Assembly (NCBI GenBank): GCA_900318535.1
Contig: ONKU01000006.1
Location: forward strand, 1 to 64,000
DNA from: an uncultured Prevotellaceae bacterium
GTDB taxonomy: Bacteria; Bacteroidota; Bacteroidia; Bacteroidales; Muribaculaceae
Length of the DNA: 64,000 nucleotides
Reading direction: 5' to 3'
This document shows positions 1 to 7,921 of the stretch, in pieces. The translations under genes and the position numbers were made by a program. The first letter of the stretch is position 1. Every line of letters begins with the position of its first letter. The notes under the pieces are model-generated. The model made no database searches. It was given only the letters and a program-made list of their open reading frames with translations, and was not told the origin of the DNA.

Positions 1-314
1 GGGAGGCTTTTGGGAAATAATATTATGCATTTGAATAAAACAAAGGTTAAATACGTTAATTTTGCCTCCTTATTTCTGACATTGTCCAACCCTCAATCCG
101 CCTCTCTACCGTTTAATGTATAAGTTGTTGATTATCAATGCTTAATATATTCGAAGGTTGTTTTTGTCCTATTTTTTATGAAAAAAATATCACCTTTGCA
201 GTACATGCTTTAGCTGAGTACGTTAAACTAAGTCAAAAGTGTTAAATGTGAAGGCTTTGAAAGTTGTACTTCAAAACTCTACCATATTTGTACCGTTTAA
301 TATATAAATACCTG
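1..314. other. AT-rich intergenic leader of the SDR gene
   Basis: No convincing gene is seen here. The stretch is AT-rich. A 16-bp sequence beginning ACCGTTTAAT is present twice with one difference (about 109-124 and 292-307). A near-consensus -7 box (CATATTTG, about 283-290) lies about 25 bases before the ATG chosen for the first gene, so this is probably the promoter and leader of that gene. Confidence 0.4.
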
Positions 315-1109
315 ATGTTCAATAATTTGCATTTTCTGCATCGGCAAATGATGCTCTTTTGGGAGAAAATAGCTTATCCACCGAAATCAGTTTGCGAGGA
401 CAAAACGAGAGAGTGTTTCGCGAACAAATGGGTTGTCGTCACAGGAGCGACATCGGGCATTGGCGAAGCGTTGACACTGAGGCTGATCCGCGCAAAAGCA
501 AACCTCTATTTGATTGCCCGGAATGAACAGAAATTAAAGGAGTTGTGCAGCAAGGCCAGGGAGAATGGTTGTGAAGCCTTTTATGACTCCATCGATCTGA
601 GGGAGCGCGAGCAGTTAGACGCCCTTTGCACAACATTAAGAGACAGGATCCCTGCTGTGTCCTATTTCTTTTACAACGCGGGGAAATCCATCAATAGAAC
701 AATCAATGACTCCATCGACAGGATGCATGATTATGACCGCACCATGGATTTGAATTATCGTTCAATGGTAGCGTTGTCTTTGGCCCTGATGCCTGCCTTA
801 AGAGAAACTAGAGGCCGCATTGTTTATACTTCATCGGTAAGCAGCCGATATCCTTTCATCCCAGGATGGTCAGCTTATCATGCATCCAAATGTGCCGCCA
901 ATGCATGGTGCAGGACAGCCCGCAGGGAATTCAAGCCACTTGGGGTAAAGGTACAGATCGCATACATGCCTCTAGTCCACACGCCGATGTCGGATGTGAA
1001 TGAGAGATACCAGAACATGCCTGCATATTCCGCAGACGATGCGGCCTGCATCCTGTTGCAATTGGCGATGAGCGATAAGTTCTGTTACAAACCATGGTGG
1101 GCTTTATAG
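315..1109 (+). CDS. SDR-family NAD(P)-dependent oxidoreductase
   Basis: This 264-residue protein is a classical short-chain dehydrogenase/reductase. Seen: the cofactor loop TGATSGIG at residues 43-50, NAG at 121-123, the active-site Asn in DLNY (N147), Ser 173/174 in YTSS, and the catalytic YHASK (Y188, K192). ATG 315 is preferred to an upstream TTG at 264, because the TTG start would overlap the likely promoter. The gene is followed after 15 bp by an AMP-forming ligase, so the pair probably acts on one acyl or carbonyl substrate; the substrate cannot be read from sequence. Base composition is AT-richer than most of the window, like the following gene. Confidence 0.85.
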   Translation: MFNNLHFLHRQMMLFWEKIAYPPKSVCEDKTRECFANKWVVVTGATSGIGEALTLRLIRAKANLYLIARNEQKLKELCSKARENGCEAFYDSIDLREREQLDALCTTLRDRIPAVSYFFYNAGKSINRTINDSIDRMHDYDRTMDLNYRSMVALSLALMPALRETRGRIVYTSSVSSRYPFIPGWSAYHASKCAANAWCRTARREFKPLGVKVQIAYMPLVHTPMSDVNERYQNMPAYSADDAACILLQLAMSDKFCYKPWWAL

Positions 1110-1124
1110 GGGGTAAGGACATCC

Positions 1125-2642
1125 ATGAATAGGGCTATTATTGCAAAACTCAGCAAGCTGCACATCATCACGCCAGGTGGAATTTATCATTTGGCTAAAA
1201 GTTTTGTCCAGGATGGCATTTCACTGATGGCATTATTGAGATTTTCGGCCCATTATTACCCCAATCGGTACGCCTTGGTTTCAGAGGGGAAGAAGTTAAC
1301 TTACAAAGAGGTGTACGAGTCCGCCAATCAACTGGCCAAAGTATTGTTTTCGGATTACGGTCTGAAAGCGGGAATGTGTGTCGGACTGTTGTGCAGGAGT
1401 CACATGATGGGAGCATTGCTGTTACCGGCCTTGTCACGTCTTGGCGCCAATGTGAAGCTGCTGAATACCGGCATGGCCCAGTGCAAGTTGAGCGACTTGA
1501 TCAACAAGAACAAATTTGATTTGCTCATCTATGACCCGGAATTGAAAAACGCGCTCATCCCCGTTGGCCTGCCATGTGCAACAGTAGGCACCAAGGATTT
1601 ATACCACAAGCTTTCAAACAAGGACATGAGCCACGACCTGCACATCCCACACATCAAGCGAGGGGGCGAGATATCGGTATTCACGGGTGGCACAAGCGGG
1701 AAATACAAGGAAGCACCAAGGAGGATGTCTGTTTTTCAGTTCCTGCCTCCGTTTTTTGCGTTGTTGGAAAAACTGCGTATCGATGAGTATGACAGTGTGT
1801 TTTTGCCACTACCCGTGTATCACGGTTTTGGGCTGGCCACCCTCATCATATCACTCCTGATGGGCAAGAAAGTTTGCCTTGTGAAGCATTTTGATGCCGA
1901 TGATGCCCTGAAAACCATATCCGAAGAAAAGATAGAAGTACTGCCTGTTGTTCCCGCAATGCTTGCCCGCTTGTGGCAGGCTGAGAATGCCGCTGCACTG
2001 ATGAAATCGGTACGGTGTGTCATTTGTGGCGGGGACCGACTTGACAGGAAATGGATTACTGTAACAAACGAATACCTGGGCAATGTCGTCTATAATCTCT
2101 TTGGCACATCCGAGGCGGGATTCTTTATGGTAGCGTCCCCCGACGACCTGTCAAAAAATGAAGAAGTCACCATCGGCAGGCCCATATCAGGAGTGAAATG
2201 TCAAATCAAGGATATCGACAGCAATGGGACAGGATCGCTGTGGGTTCGTTCAAGTTGGGCGATGATCAACATGAAAGACAAATGGCAAGACACAGGCGAC
2301 CTGGTTTACCGCAATTCTGAAGGCTGTTACTTCTATCGGGGCAGGACAGACAATATGGTGGTCTGTGGCGGTGAGAATGTCTATCCCGAAAATGTCGAGA
2401 GAGTCATCAACGGGCATCCTGGCGTGTTGGCCTCGATAGTATTCCCGGTCTCAGATCCTCAATTCGGGACCGTGCTGAATGCCCATGTCGAACTCATCCC
2501 CGACTCGTCCTTGACTGCTGATGAACTTAAATCCTGGTTGCATTCACGTCTATCCCGTGCCGAAATGCCCCATCTCATATCGATTCAACCCGTCCATGTC
2601 TGTGAAACAGGGAAGAAGGCACGAGACAATAGAATCCAATAA
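1125..2642 (+). CDS. AMP-forming acyl-CoA synthetase / acyl ligase (ANL superfamily)
   Basis: This 505-residue enzyme would activate a carboxylic acid with ATP to an acyl-adenylate and then a thioester. Seen: a P-loop-like region FTGGTSGKYKE near residues 186-196, GTSEAG at 327-332, DTGDL at 389-393, the hinge region GRTDN and GGENVYPENVE near 406-425, and the C-terminal catalytic lysine in ETGKKAR (K497). The P-loop departs from the usual TSGTTGxPK (GGTSGKYK). It is probably cotranscribed with the upstream SDR gene. Such pairs occur in lipid, pigment and aryl-polyene-type pathways in this phylum, but no carrier protein or ketosynthase is visible here, so the pathway is unassigned. Confidence 0.82.
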   Translation: MNRAIIAKLSKLHIITPGGIYHLAKSFVQDGISLMALLRFSAHYYPNRYALVSEGKKLTYKEVYESANQLAKVLFSDYGLKAGMCVGLLCRSHMMGALLLPALSRLGANVKLLNTGMAQCKLSDLINKNKFDLLIYDPELKNALIPVGLPCATVGTKDLYHKLSNKDMSHDLHIPHIKRGGEISVFTGGTSGKYKEAPRRMSVFQFLPPFFALLEKLRIDEYDSVFLPLPVYHGFGLATLIISLLMGKKVCLVKHFDADDALKTISEEKIEVLPVVPAMLARLWQAENAAALMKSVRCVICGGDRLDRKWITVTNEYLGNVVYNLFGTSEAGFFMVASPDDLSKNEEVTIGRPISGVKCQIKDIDSNGTGSLWVRSSWAMINMKDKWQDTGDLVYRNSEGCYFYRGRTDNMVVCGGENVYPENVERVINGHPGVLASIVFPVSDPQFGTVLNAHVELIPDSSLTADELKSWLHSRLSRAEMPHLISIQPVHVCETGKKARDNRIQ

Positions 2643-2655
2643 AAAAACCGGAAAG

Positions 2656-2689
2656 ATTTGTATCAGACTTGCACGTTTTTCCTATTTTT
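2656..2689 (+). promoter_or_regulatory. Bacteroidetes-type promoter of the GH109-like gene
   Basis: TTTG (2656-2659) and TATTTTTG (2682-2689) match the -33 and -7 elements of the phylum. Their position inside a possible N-terminal extension (ATG 2669) argues that translation starts at 2720 instead. Confidence 0.6.
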
Positions 2690-2719
2690 GTGCTCAATAT
2701 CACACCAATATCCAACATT

Positions 2720-4255
2720 ATGAGACAAAGAAATATCATTGCACTTGTTTTGGCAGTGCTCGTGCTGCTGCCGAGCCACGTTTGGGCGCAGTTTAATTGG
2801 CCATATACCATCCAGGACGGGACTATCGTGACCGAGGTGCCAGTGCGGCCTGGAGGGCAGCAGTCGGCGCTGGGGCTTGCAGTGGAAAAGATTCCTGTCG
2901 TTAGGGTGGCGTTTGTCGGTTTGGGGATGCGTGGCCCTGATGCGGTAGAGCGTTGGACGCATATTCCCGGCATCGAGGTGAAGGCCTTGTGTGACCACGA
3001 GCGCGACCGTGCCGAGGCCTGTCAGGAAATCCTGCGCAAGGCGTCGATGCCCGCCGCCGATGTCTATTACGGCGAAGACGGGTATAAGGACCTGTGCCGC
3101 CGCAACGACATCGACCTGGTGTATATCGCGACCGACTGGCTCCACCATTACCTGATTGCACGCGAGGCGCTGGAACATGGCCATCACGTGGCTATCGAGG
3201 TGCCTTCGGCGATGAACATGACCGAAATCTGGTCGTTGATCAACCTGAGCGAGAGCAAGCGCCTGCATGTGATGATGCTCGAGAACTGCTGCTATGACTT
3301 CTTTGAGCTCAACTCGCTGTACATGGCTCAGAGGGGTCTGCTGGGCGAAGTCATCTATGTGCAAGGCGCTTATCGCCATGAGCTGTCGCCCTATTGGGAC
3401 GAATATTGGAAACGCGGTGCCGATGACAAACTAGGGTGGCGCCTGGACTACAATAGCAAGTTCCGCGGAGACGTCTATCCCACCCATGGCCTGGGACCCA
3501 TCGCGCAAGTGCTTAACCTTCACCGCGGCGACCGCATGAGAACGCTTGTGGCGATGGATACCCGCTCCTTCAATGGCCAGGAACTGTTCAAGGCCCGCAC
3601 AGGCGAGTATTGCCCCGACTTCAAGAACGGTGACCACACTACTACACTCATCTCAACCGAGAAGGGCAAGGTCATCGAGATCCACCACAACGTGATGACG
3701 CCGCAGCCCTATAACCGCATGTACCAACTCACCGGCACCAAGGGCTTTGTCAACAAATATCCCGTCGAGGGCTTTGCACTGGCCACCGAGGTGATGAAAA
3801 AGGCCGGTGTCAACGTCAGCAAGGATTACACTGGCCACTCCTACCTGAACAAAGAGGATACCGAGGCGCTCCTGCAGAGGTTCACCTCGCCTCTCGTGAA
3901 ACGATACGGCGAGGAGGCCAAGGAAGTGGGCGGACACGGCGGCATGGACTTCATCATGGACTCGCGCCTGGTCTATTGCCTGCAAAACGGGCTACCGCTC
4001 GACATTGACGTGTATGATCTGGCCGAATGGTGCTGCCTGGCCGAACTGGGCAGCCTCTCGATGAACAACGGCAACAAGCCTGTACAGGTGCCCGATTTCA
4101 CCCGAGGCGAGTGGAGCAGGTTCCGTGGATACCGCCATGCCTGGGCCAAGCCCGAGGACGAGGCCGCCACACGCGCCGCGGCTATGGAATTCACCAAGCA
4201 ACTGAAAGCCAAGGGCGCCAAGTATTGGGAGAAAGCAGCTGGCGCTGCTGATTAG
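2720..4255 (+). CDS. Secreted Gfo/Idh/MocA-fold glycosidase, GH109-like
   Basis: The protein has 511 residues with an N-terminal signal peptide (about 1-24, ending HVWAQ). It carries a Rossmann nucleotide-binding motif GLGMRG at 67-72 and the family signature ENCCY (188-192) and YPTHGLGP (253-260), followed by LNLHRGDR. These are typical of GH109 enzymes, which use tightly bound NAD in a redox-assisted mechanism to release alpha-linked N-acetylgalactosamine. The signal peptide places it in the periplasm or outside. The next gene encodes a hexosamine-kinase-like protein, which fits salvage of a released amino sugar. Another Gfo/Idh/MocA activity on a different sugar cannot be excluded. Confidence 0.83.
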   Translation: MRQRNIIALVLAVLVLLPSHVWAQFNWPYTIQDGTIVTEVPVRPGGQQSALGLAVEKIPVVRVAFVGLGMRGPDAVERWTHIPGIEVKALCDHERDRAEACQEILRKASMPAADVYYGEDGYKDLCRRNDIDLVYIATDWLHHYLIAREALEHGHHVAIEVPSAMNMTEIWSLINLSESKRLHVMMLENCCYDFFELNSLYMAQRGLLGEVIYVQGAYRHELSPYWDEYWKRGADDKLGWRLDYNSKFRGDVYPTHGLGPIAQVLNLHRGDRMRTLVAMDTRSFNGQELFKARTGEYCPDFKNGDHTTTLISTEKGKVIEIHHNVMTPQPYNRMYQLTGTKGFVNKYPVEGFALATEVMKKAGVNVSKDYTGHSYLNKEDTEALLQRFTSPLVKRYGEEAKEVGGHGGMDFIMDSRLVYCLQNGLPLDIDVYDLAEWCCLAELGSLSMNNGNKPVQVPDFTRGEWSRFRGYRHAWAKPEDEAATRAAAMEFTKQLKAKGAKYWEKAAGAAD

Positions 4256-4277
4256 AGATTAGAGATTAGTGATTATT
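4250..4277. repeat. 7-bp tandem micro-repeat at a gene junction
   Basis: Four heptamers in a row (GATTAGA, GATTAGA, GATTAGT, GATTATT). The first contains the stop codon of the GH109-like gene. Same period as arrays at 9877, 28497, 30015, 34040, 34086 and 47678. Confidence 0.8.
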
Positions 4278-4339
4278 CGCAATAATTGAATGCGGATGCC
4301 AAATTTGTTTAATTAGCGCAATTCGTAGTTTAAAAGAAA

Positions 4340-5428
4340 ATGGAAACTATTGATACTGCCAGCATTCTGGCGCAATTTGAAATAAAGGGCTTGGTCAAGA
4401 AGGTTAAGCCGTTGGGCAACGGACTCATCAACGACACTTACCACGTCGTTACCGACGGCGACGCGCCCGACTATGTGCTGCAACGCATCAACAACGCCAT
4501 CTTTCAGGACGTGGACCTGCTGCAGCACAATATCGAGGTAGTGACGGCGCACATCCGCCACAAGCTGAAAGCCAGCGGCACGACCGACATCGACCGCCGC
4601 GTGCTGCAATTTGTCAAGGCCCGTGACGGCAAGACTTACTACCGCGACGAGGCCGACCGCTACTGGCGCGTGATGGTGTATATCCCCGATACCGTCACCC
4701 AAGAGGCCGTCACGCCCGAGAGCGCCTACGATTGCGGCAAGGCCTTCGGCAATTTTGAAAAGATGCTGGTCGATGTGCCCGAACCGTTGGGCGAGACCAT
4801 CCCCGATTTCCACAATATGGAACTGCGCATGCGCCAACTGCGCGAAGCCGTCCAGAACGATGCCGCAGGCCGTCTCGACGAGGTGCGGGACATGATTGAC
4901 GAGCTGGAACGCGATGCCGACGAGATGTGCCAGGCCGAGCGCCTCTACCGCGAGGGCCGTCTGCCCAAACGCATCTGCCACTGCGACACCAAAGTCAACA
5001 ACATGCTGTTTGACCAGCAGGGCCAAGTGCTGTGTGTCATCGACCTCGACACCGTAATGCCCTCGTTCATCTTCTCGGACTACGGCGACTTCCTGCGCAC
5101 TGGCGCCAACTTCACAGCCGAGGACGACCCCGACCTGTCACGCGTGGGCTTCAACGAGGAAATTTTCAAGGCTTTCACGAGAGGTTACCTGGAGTCGGCC
5201 CGCGAGTTCCTCACACCCATTGAGGTGGAGCATCTACCCTATGCCGTGGCCCTGTTCCCCTTCATGCAGTGTGTGCGGTTCCTCACCGACTACATCAACG
5301 GCGACACCTACTACAAAATCAAATATCCGACCCACAACCTGGACCGCACCCGCAACCAACTCGCGCTGTATCGCGACGTGCGCCGTCACGACCAGATGAT
5401 GGCCGCCTTCATCCACACACTGCTATAA
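4340..5428 (+). CDS. APH-fold sugar kinase, N-acetylhexosamine 1-kinase-like
   Basis: The protein has 362 residues and the phosphotransferase (APH/choline kinase) fold. Seen: the glycine-rich N-lobe GNGLINDTY (26-34), the catalytic Brenner-type loop HCDTKVNN at 214-221 and the metal-binding IDLDTVM at 234-240, followed by SDYGD. The run CDTKVNN..VIDLDTVM resembles NahK, which phosphorylates GalNAc or GlcNAc at C1. Its place 84 bp after a GH109-like enzyme supports an amino-sugar substrate. The protein lacks a signal peptide and should be cytoplasmic. Substrate is inference. Confidence 0.75.
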   Translation: METIDTASILAQFEIKGLVKKVKPLGNGLINDTYHVVTDGDAPDYVLQRINNAIFQDVDLLQHNIEVVTAHIRHKLKASGTTDIDRRVLQFVKARDGKTYYRDEADRYWRVMVYIPDTVTQEAVTPESAYDCGKAFGNFEKMLVDVPEPLGETIPDFHNMELRMRQLREAVQNDAAGRLDEVRDMIDELERDADEMCQAERLYREGRLPKRICHCDTKVNNMLFDQQGQVLCVIDLDTVMPSFIFSDYGDFLRTGANFTAEDDPDLSRVGFNEEIFKAFTRGYLESAREFLTPIEVEHLPYAVALFPFMQCVRFLTDYINGDTYYKIKYPTHNLDRTRNQLALYRDVRRHDQMMAAFIHTLL

Positions 5429-5491
5429 AGTCCCCTCGCTAAGACGCGAAGGCGCAAATTTTTTGGGCAATAGCTCGCAATAAAGACACAG

Positions 5492-5520
5492 GGAGACGCA
5501 AGATTTTGCGTCTCTACTTT
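5492..5520. terminator. GAGACGC palindrome acting as a terminator
   Basis: GAGACGCAA (5493-5501) pairs with TTGCGTCTC, followed shortly by a T-run. It sits after the kinase gene. The same palindrome core recurs at 20605 and, in a coding sequence, at 50439. Confidence 0.65.
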
Positions 5521-5632
5521 TTAAAACGCCACGTTTTTTTTGCTATTGATGTCACCTTTTGGCTTCCTAGCTTGTTTTATTGGTGAACTGGTTCAAGAAA
5601 ACAGAAGTTTAACAATTCAAATTCAATAAAAA

Positions 5633-6079
5633 ATGGATCATCTAACTGAAATATTAGTGCCGATTGCCTGCGGTTGCGTTCTTCCCATCGTTGCCATTTT
5701 ATCGGGTGTCCGTAAGAAGATGAATGAGACCAACCAACGCACTCAAATCGTGCTGGCCGCTATCGAGAAAAATCCCGAAATGGACATCGAGGAACTCATG
5801 AAGAAGATTTCCCGCAATGGGAAACTGCTAAAGGAGAAACTGCTCACGAAACTGCTGTGGGGATGCCTCACCACACTGCTCGGTATTGGATTGATAGGCT
5901 TTGGTATCTATCTTGGTGCTAATCATCTTGGCGGCACCGATGACCCCATGACAGCCGTCTGCTTTGGCCTGGCAGCCCTTGGAGTAGGCATTGCATTTCT
6001 TGTCAATTACGGTGTTGGTAAGAAGATGCTCGCCAAGGAGATAGAGGCCGAGGAGAAGAGTGTGACTGAGCAAGCGTAA
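5633..6079 (+). CDS. Small membrane protein (DUF6249-like) in a sigma-factor operon
   Basis: This 148-residue protein has a hydrophobic N-terminal segment (about 8-22), a charged, probably cytoplasmic region with NPEMDIEELM near 45-54, and two further membrane segments (about 76-98 and 103-125). The arrangement and sequence resemble the small DUF6249 proteins that occur beside ECF sigma genes in Bacteroidales. The stop is 3 bp before the GTG start of the sigma-factor gene, so the two are surely cotranscribed. A role in controlling the sigma factor is plausible, but there is no recognisable anti-sigma domain. Confidence 0.68.
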   Translation: MDHLTEILVPIACGCVLPIVAILSGVRKKMNETNQRTQIVLAAIEKNPEMDIEELMKKISRNGKLLKEKLLTKLLWGCLTTLLGIGLIGFGIYLGANHLGGTDDPMTAVCFGLAALGVGIAFLVNYGVGKKMLAKEIEAEEKSVTEQA

Positions 6080-6082
6080 CCT

Positions 6083-6562
6083 GTGACCCGCGAAGACTTC
6101 ATAGCGCATGTGGAACGTGAGCAAGAGGCCCTGCGAGGTTTCTTGCTCGCCCTGTGCTGCGGCAACAAGAGCGACGCCGATGATTTGGCTCAGGATGCCC
6201 TGGTCAAGGCTTACCTCTCGTTGGCGGGCTATCAGAATAAAGGGAAGTTCCGCGCATGGCTTTTCAAGATTGCCTACAACACGTTCCTCAACCACAAGGC
6301 GGGATGCCGCACGATGGACAGCATCGACGAGGCGCGGACCTTCATCGGCGGTACCGAGGCCGATGCTTCGTTCGAGCACCAGGGCCTCTACCTCGCCCTG
6401 CGTACCCTGCCGCCCAAGGAACGCTCGGCCATCACGCTGTTTTACCTCAACGGATACAGCATCAAGGAGATCGCAGTCATTACCGATACATCGGAAGGAG
6501 CAGTCAAACAACAACTCTCACGGGGACGTGACAAACTAAAAGCCAAAATTAGAGCAAGTTGA
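6083..6562 (+). CDS. ECF-type RNA polymerase sigma factor
   Basis: This 159-residue protein has the two domains of ECF sigma factors: sigma region 2 (about 10-70, with DADDLAQDALVKAY and FRAWLFKIAYN) and sigma region 4 (about 110-156, with LPPKERSAITLFYLNGYSIKEIA and the helix-turn-helix EGAVKQQLSRGRDKL). The start is GTG at 6083, three bases after the stop of the upstream membrane gene, suggesting translational coupling. It would redirect RNA polymerase to an unknown regulon. The flanking membrane proteins are the likely sensors or inhibitors. Confidence 0.9.
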   Translation: MTREDFIAHVEREQEALRGFLLALCCGNKSDADDLAQDALVKAYLSLAGYQNKGKFRAWLFKIAYNTFLNHKAGCRTMDSIDEARTFIGGTEADASFEHQGLYLALRTLPPKERSAITLFYLNGYSIKEIAVITDTSEGAVKQQLSRGRDKLKAKIRAS

Positions 6563-6630
6563 GAGGTGAACAAAAAGGATTTATTCTTTTTTTAACCCGA
6601 GACGCAGCCTAATTTATCAAAACTACAGTT

Positions 6631-7032
6631 ATGAACAAAGATAAAGCACTTGAGGAACTTTTCCTCGCCAATAAGCCACACTTCGATGACAGTGACGCCT
6701 TCATGGCCTCACTCACCAAACGCTTGGACGCAGTAGAGTATATCAAACAACACCAAGAGGCGACCATACGACGTTACAAGATGGCTGTCGTTGTCGCATT
6801 TCTTGCAGGACTTGTTGTTGGTGGCATTGCCATCGCTTACCTACTCGAGTCACCGACCGATGCCCCCCTCTTTAATTTCGACACGCACAACATCTTCGTC
6901 CTGGAATGGCTTTGCAGCAACTCCCGATTAATCACCGTCAGTGCCATCTCATTGATGATGACAGTTGGCATCACCTCCTTCTTCGGCAATATTCAAGAAG
7001 TCCTGCGCATGCGCCAGTCACTCCAACATTGA
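6631..7032 (+). CDS. Two-helix membrane protein downstream of the sigma factor, putative regulator
   Basis: The 133-residue product has a soluble N-terminal part (about 1-50) with NKPHFDDSDAFMASL, followed by a membrane helix near 51-72 and another near 100-118. A short N-terminal cytoplasmic region before membrane helices is the layout of many anti-sigma proteins, but no zinc-binding ZAS motif (HxxxCxxC) is present. It is the third gene of the 5.6-7.0 kb operon, 68 bp after the sigma gene. An anti-sigma role is an inference from position only. Confidence 0.6.
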   Translation: MNKDKALEELFLANKPHFDDSDAFMASLTKRLDAVEYIKQHQEATIRRYKMAVVVAFLAGLVVGGIAIAYLLESPTDAPLFNFDTHNIFVLEWLCSNSRLITVSAISLMMTVGITSFFGNIQEVLRMRQSLQH

Positions 7033-7035
7033 CAG

Positions 7036-7193
7036 GAGGAAAACAACAAATACAATAAATACAAGGGCTTCCGCACTCTTGATATTAAAAACAACTCAAA
7101 CAACTATTACAACTTTTTTATTATGTTGTTTGAGTTGTTTAAGTTGTCTTTAATTAAAGCTATGGTTTGTATTTATTGTACTTATTGTCTTCC
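7036..7193. repeat. Imperfect ~160-bp inverted repeat between convergent genes
   Basis: The outer arms are a GGAAAACAACAAATACAATA-type motif at 7037-7064 and its reverse complement at 7167-7193. The inner arms are a perfect 16-bp inverted repeat (7089-7104 and 7125-7140). The outer motif also occurs at 16269-16295, 19056-19081 and, inverted, about 44790-44817. It could be a bidirectional terminator or a small non-autonomous element. Confidence 0.65.
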
Positions 7194-7214
7194 TTTTGTT
7201 GTTTTGTTGTTGTA

Positions 7215-7907
7215 TTATGCCCAGCGGAAGTTTTCAGTGCCGGCGCCGAGTTCGAAGTGGTATTTGGCGATGCCCAGGTCCATGTGGGTGTAGCCAATCA
7301 GCGAGAAGCCTTTCTTGGCGCGTACGCGTGGCAGTTGGCCTTCCTCGGCTGGCAAGAATTCAAACGAGAATTTTTGCTGATTGACGGCCGTGGGAGCTAG
7401 TAAGGCGGCCTCAACACCACGACGGAACCAGTCGGGGGTATCCTCACTGACGTTGCTCACCTGGTCGATGCGCTTGATCTTGTGCGCCACACCCTGAGTC
7501 TCGCCATAGCCGATAGAGATATAGGCCTGGATGGCCTCGCCGTCATTGAGCACATAGGTCCCGGGTATCTTGGTATAACTGAGTCCAACCCAACAGGTGT
7601 TCAGCCCGAGCGTCTGGGCAAACAATACCAGTTGTTCGCCGTAGTAGCCGATGCGGTCGTCAAGGTCATCAGCCTTTTGACCAATCATGACGAGGTAATT
7701 GGTCACCCCACGGAACTTCCCATACCTGGCAAAGGGACCCAGGAAAGCCTTGGGCTCGTTCTGTATCAGCTGGATGTGCAGTCTCCCCTCGCGGTTCACC
7801 TCGGCTATTTTCTCTTCCAGCGCACGAACGTGTGCATCTTCGAGCGGTTGCGGTTTGTAGGCCCTCACACTATGTCGGGCCTGAATGGCTTCTTGCAGTG
7901 TCATCAT
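7215..7907 (-). CDS. Nitroreductase-family protein
   Basis: This 230-residue cytoplasmic protein matches the nitroreductase fold: an N-terminal ARHSVRAYKPQPL motif (FMN phosphate binding), a central LGLNTCWVG segment and a C-terminal half with APTAVNQQKF. In the usual family the 'APTAxNxQ' segment comes early; here it lies at about residue 170, typical of the circularly arranged TM-nitroreductase subgroup. It probably reduces nitro or quinone-type compounds with NAD(P)H and FMN. First of several redox and repair genes on this strand. Confidence 0.8.
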   Translation of the reverse strand: MMTLQEAIQARHSVRAYKPQPLEDAHVRALEEKIAEVNREGRLHIQLIQNEPKAFLGPFARYGKFRGVTNYLVMIGQKADDLDDRIGYYGEQLVLFAQTLGLNTCWVGLSYTKIPGTYVLNDGEAIQAYISIGYGETQGVAHKIKRIDQVSNVSEDTPDWFRRGVEAALLAPTAVNQQKFSFEFLPAEEGQLPRVRAKKGFSLIGYTHMDLGIAKYHFELGAGTENFRWA

Positions 7908-7921
7908 CGATTATTTCAATA

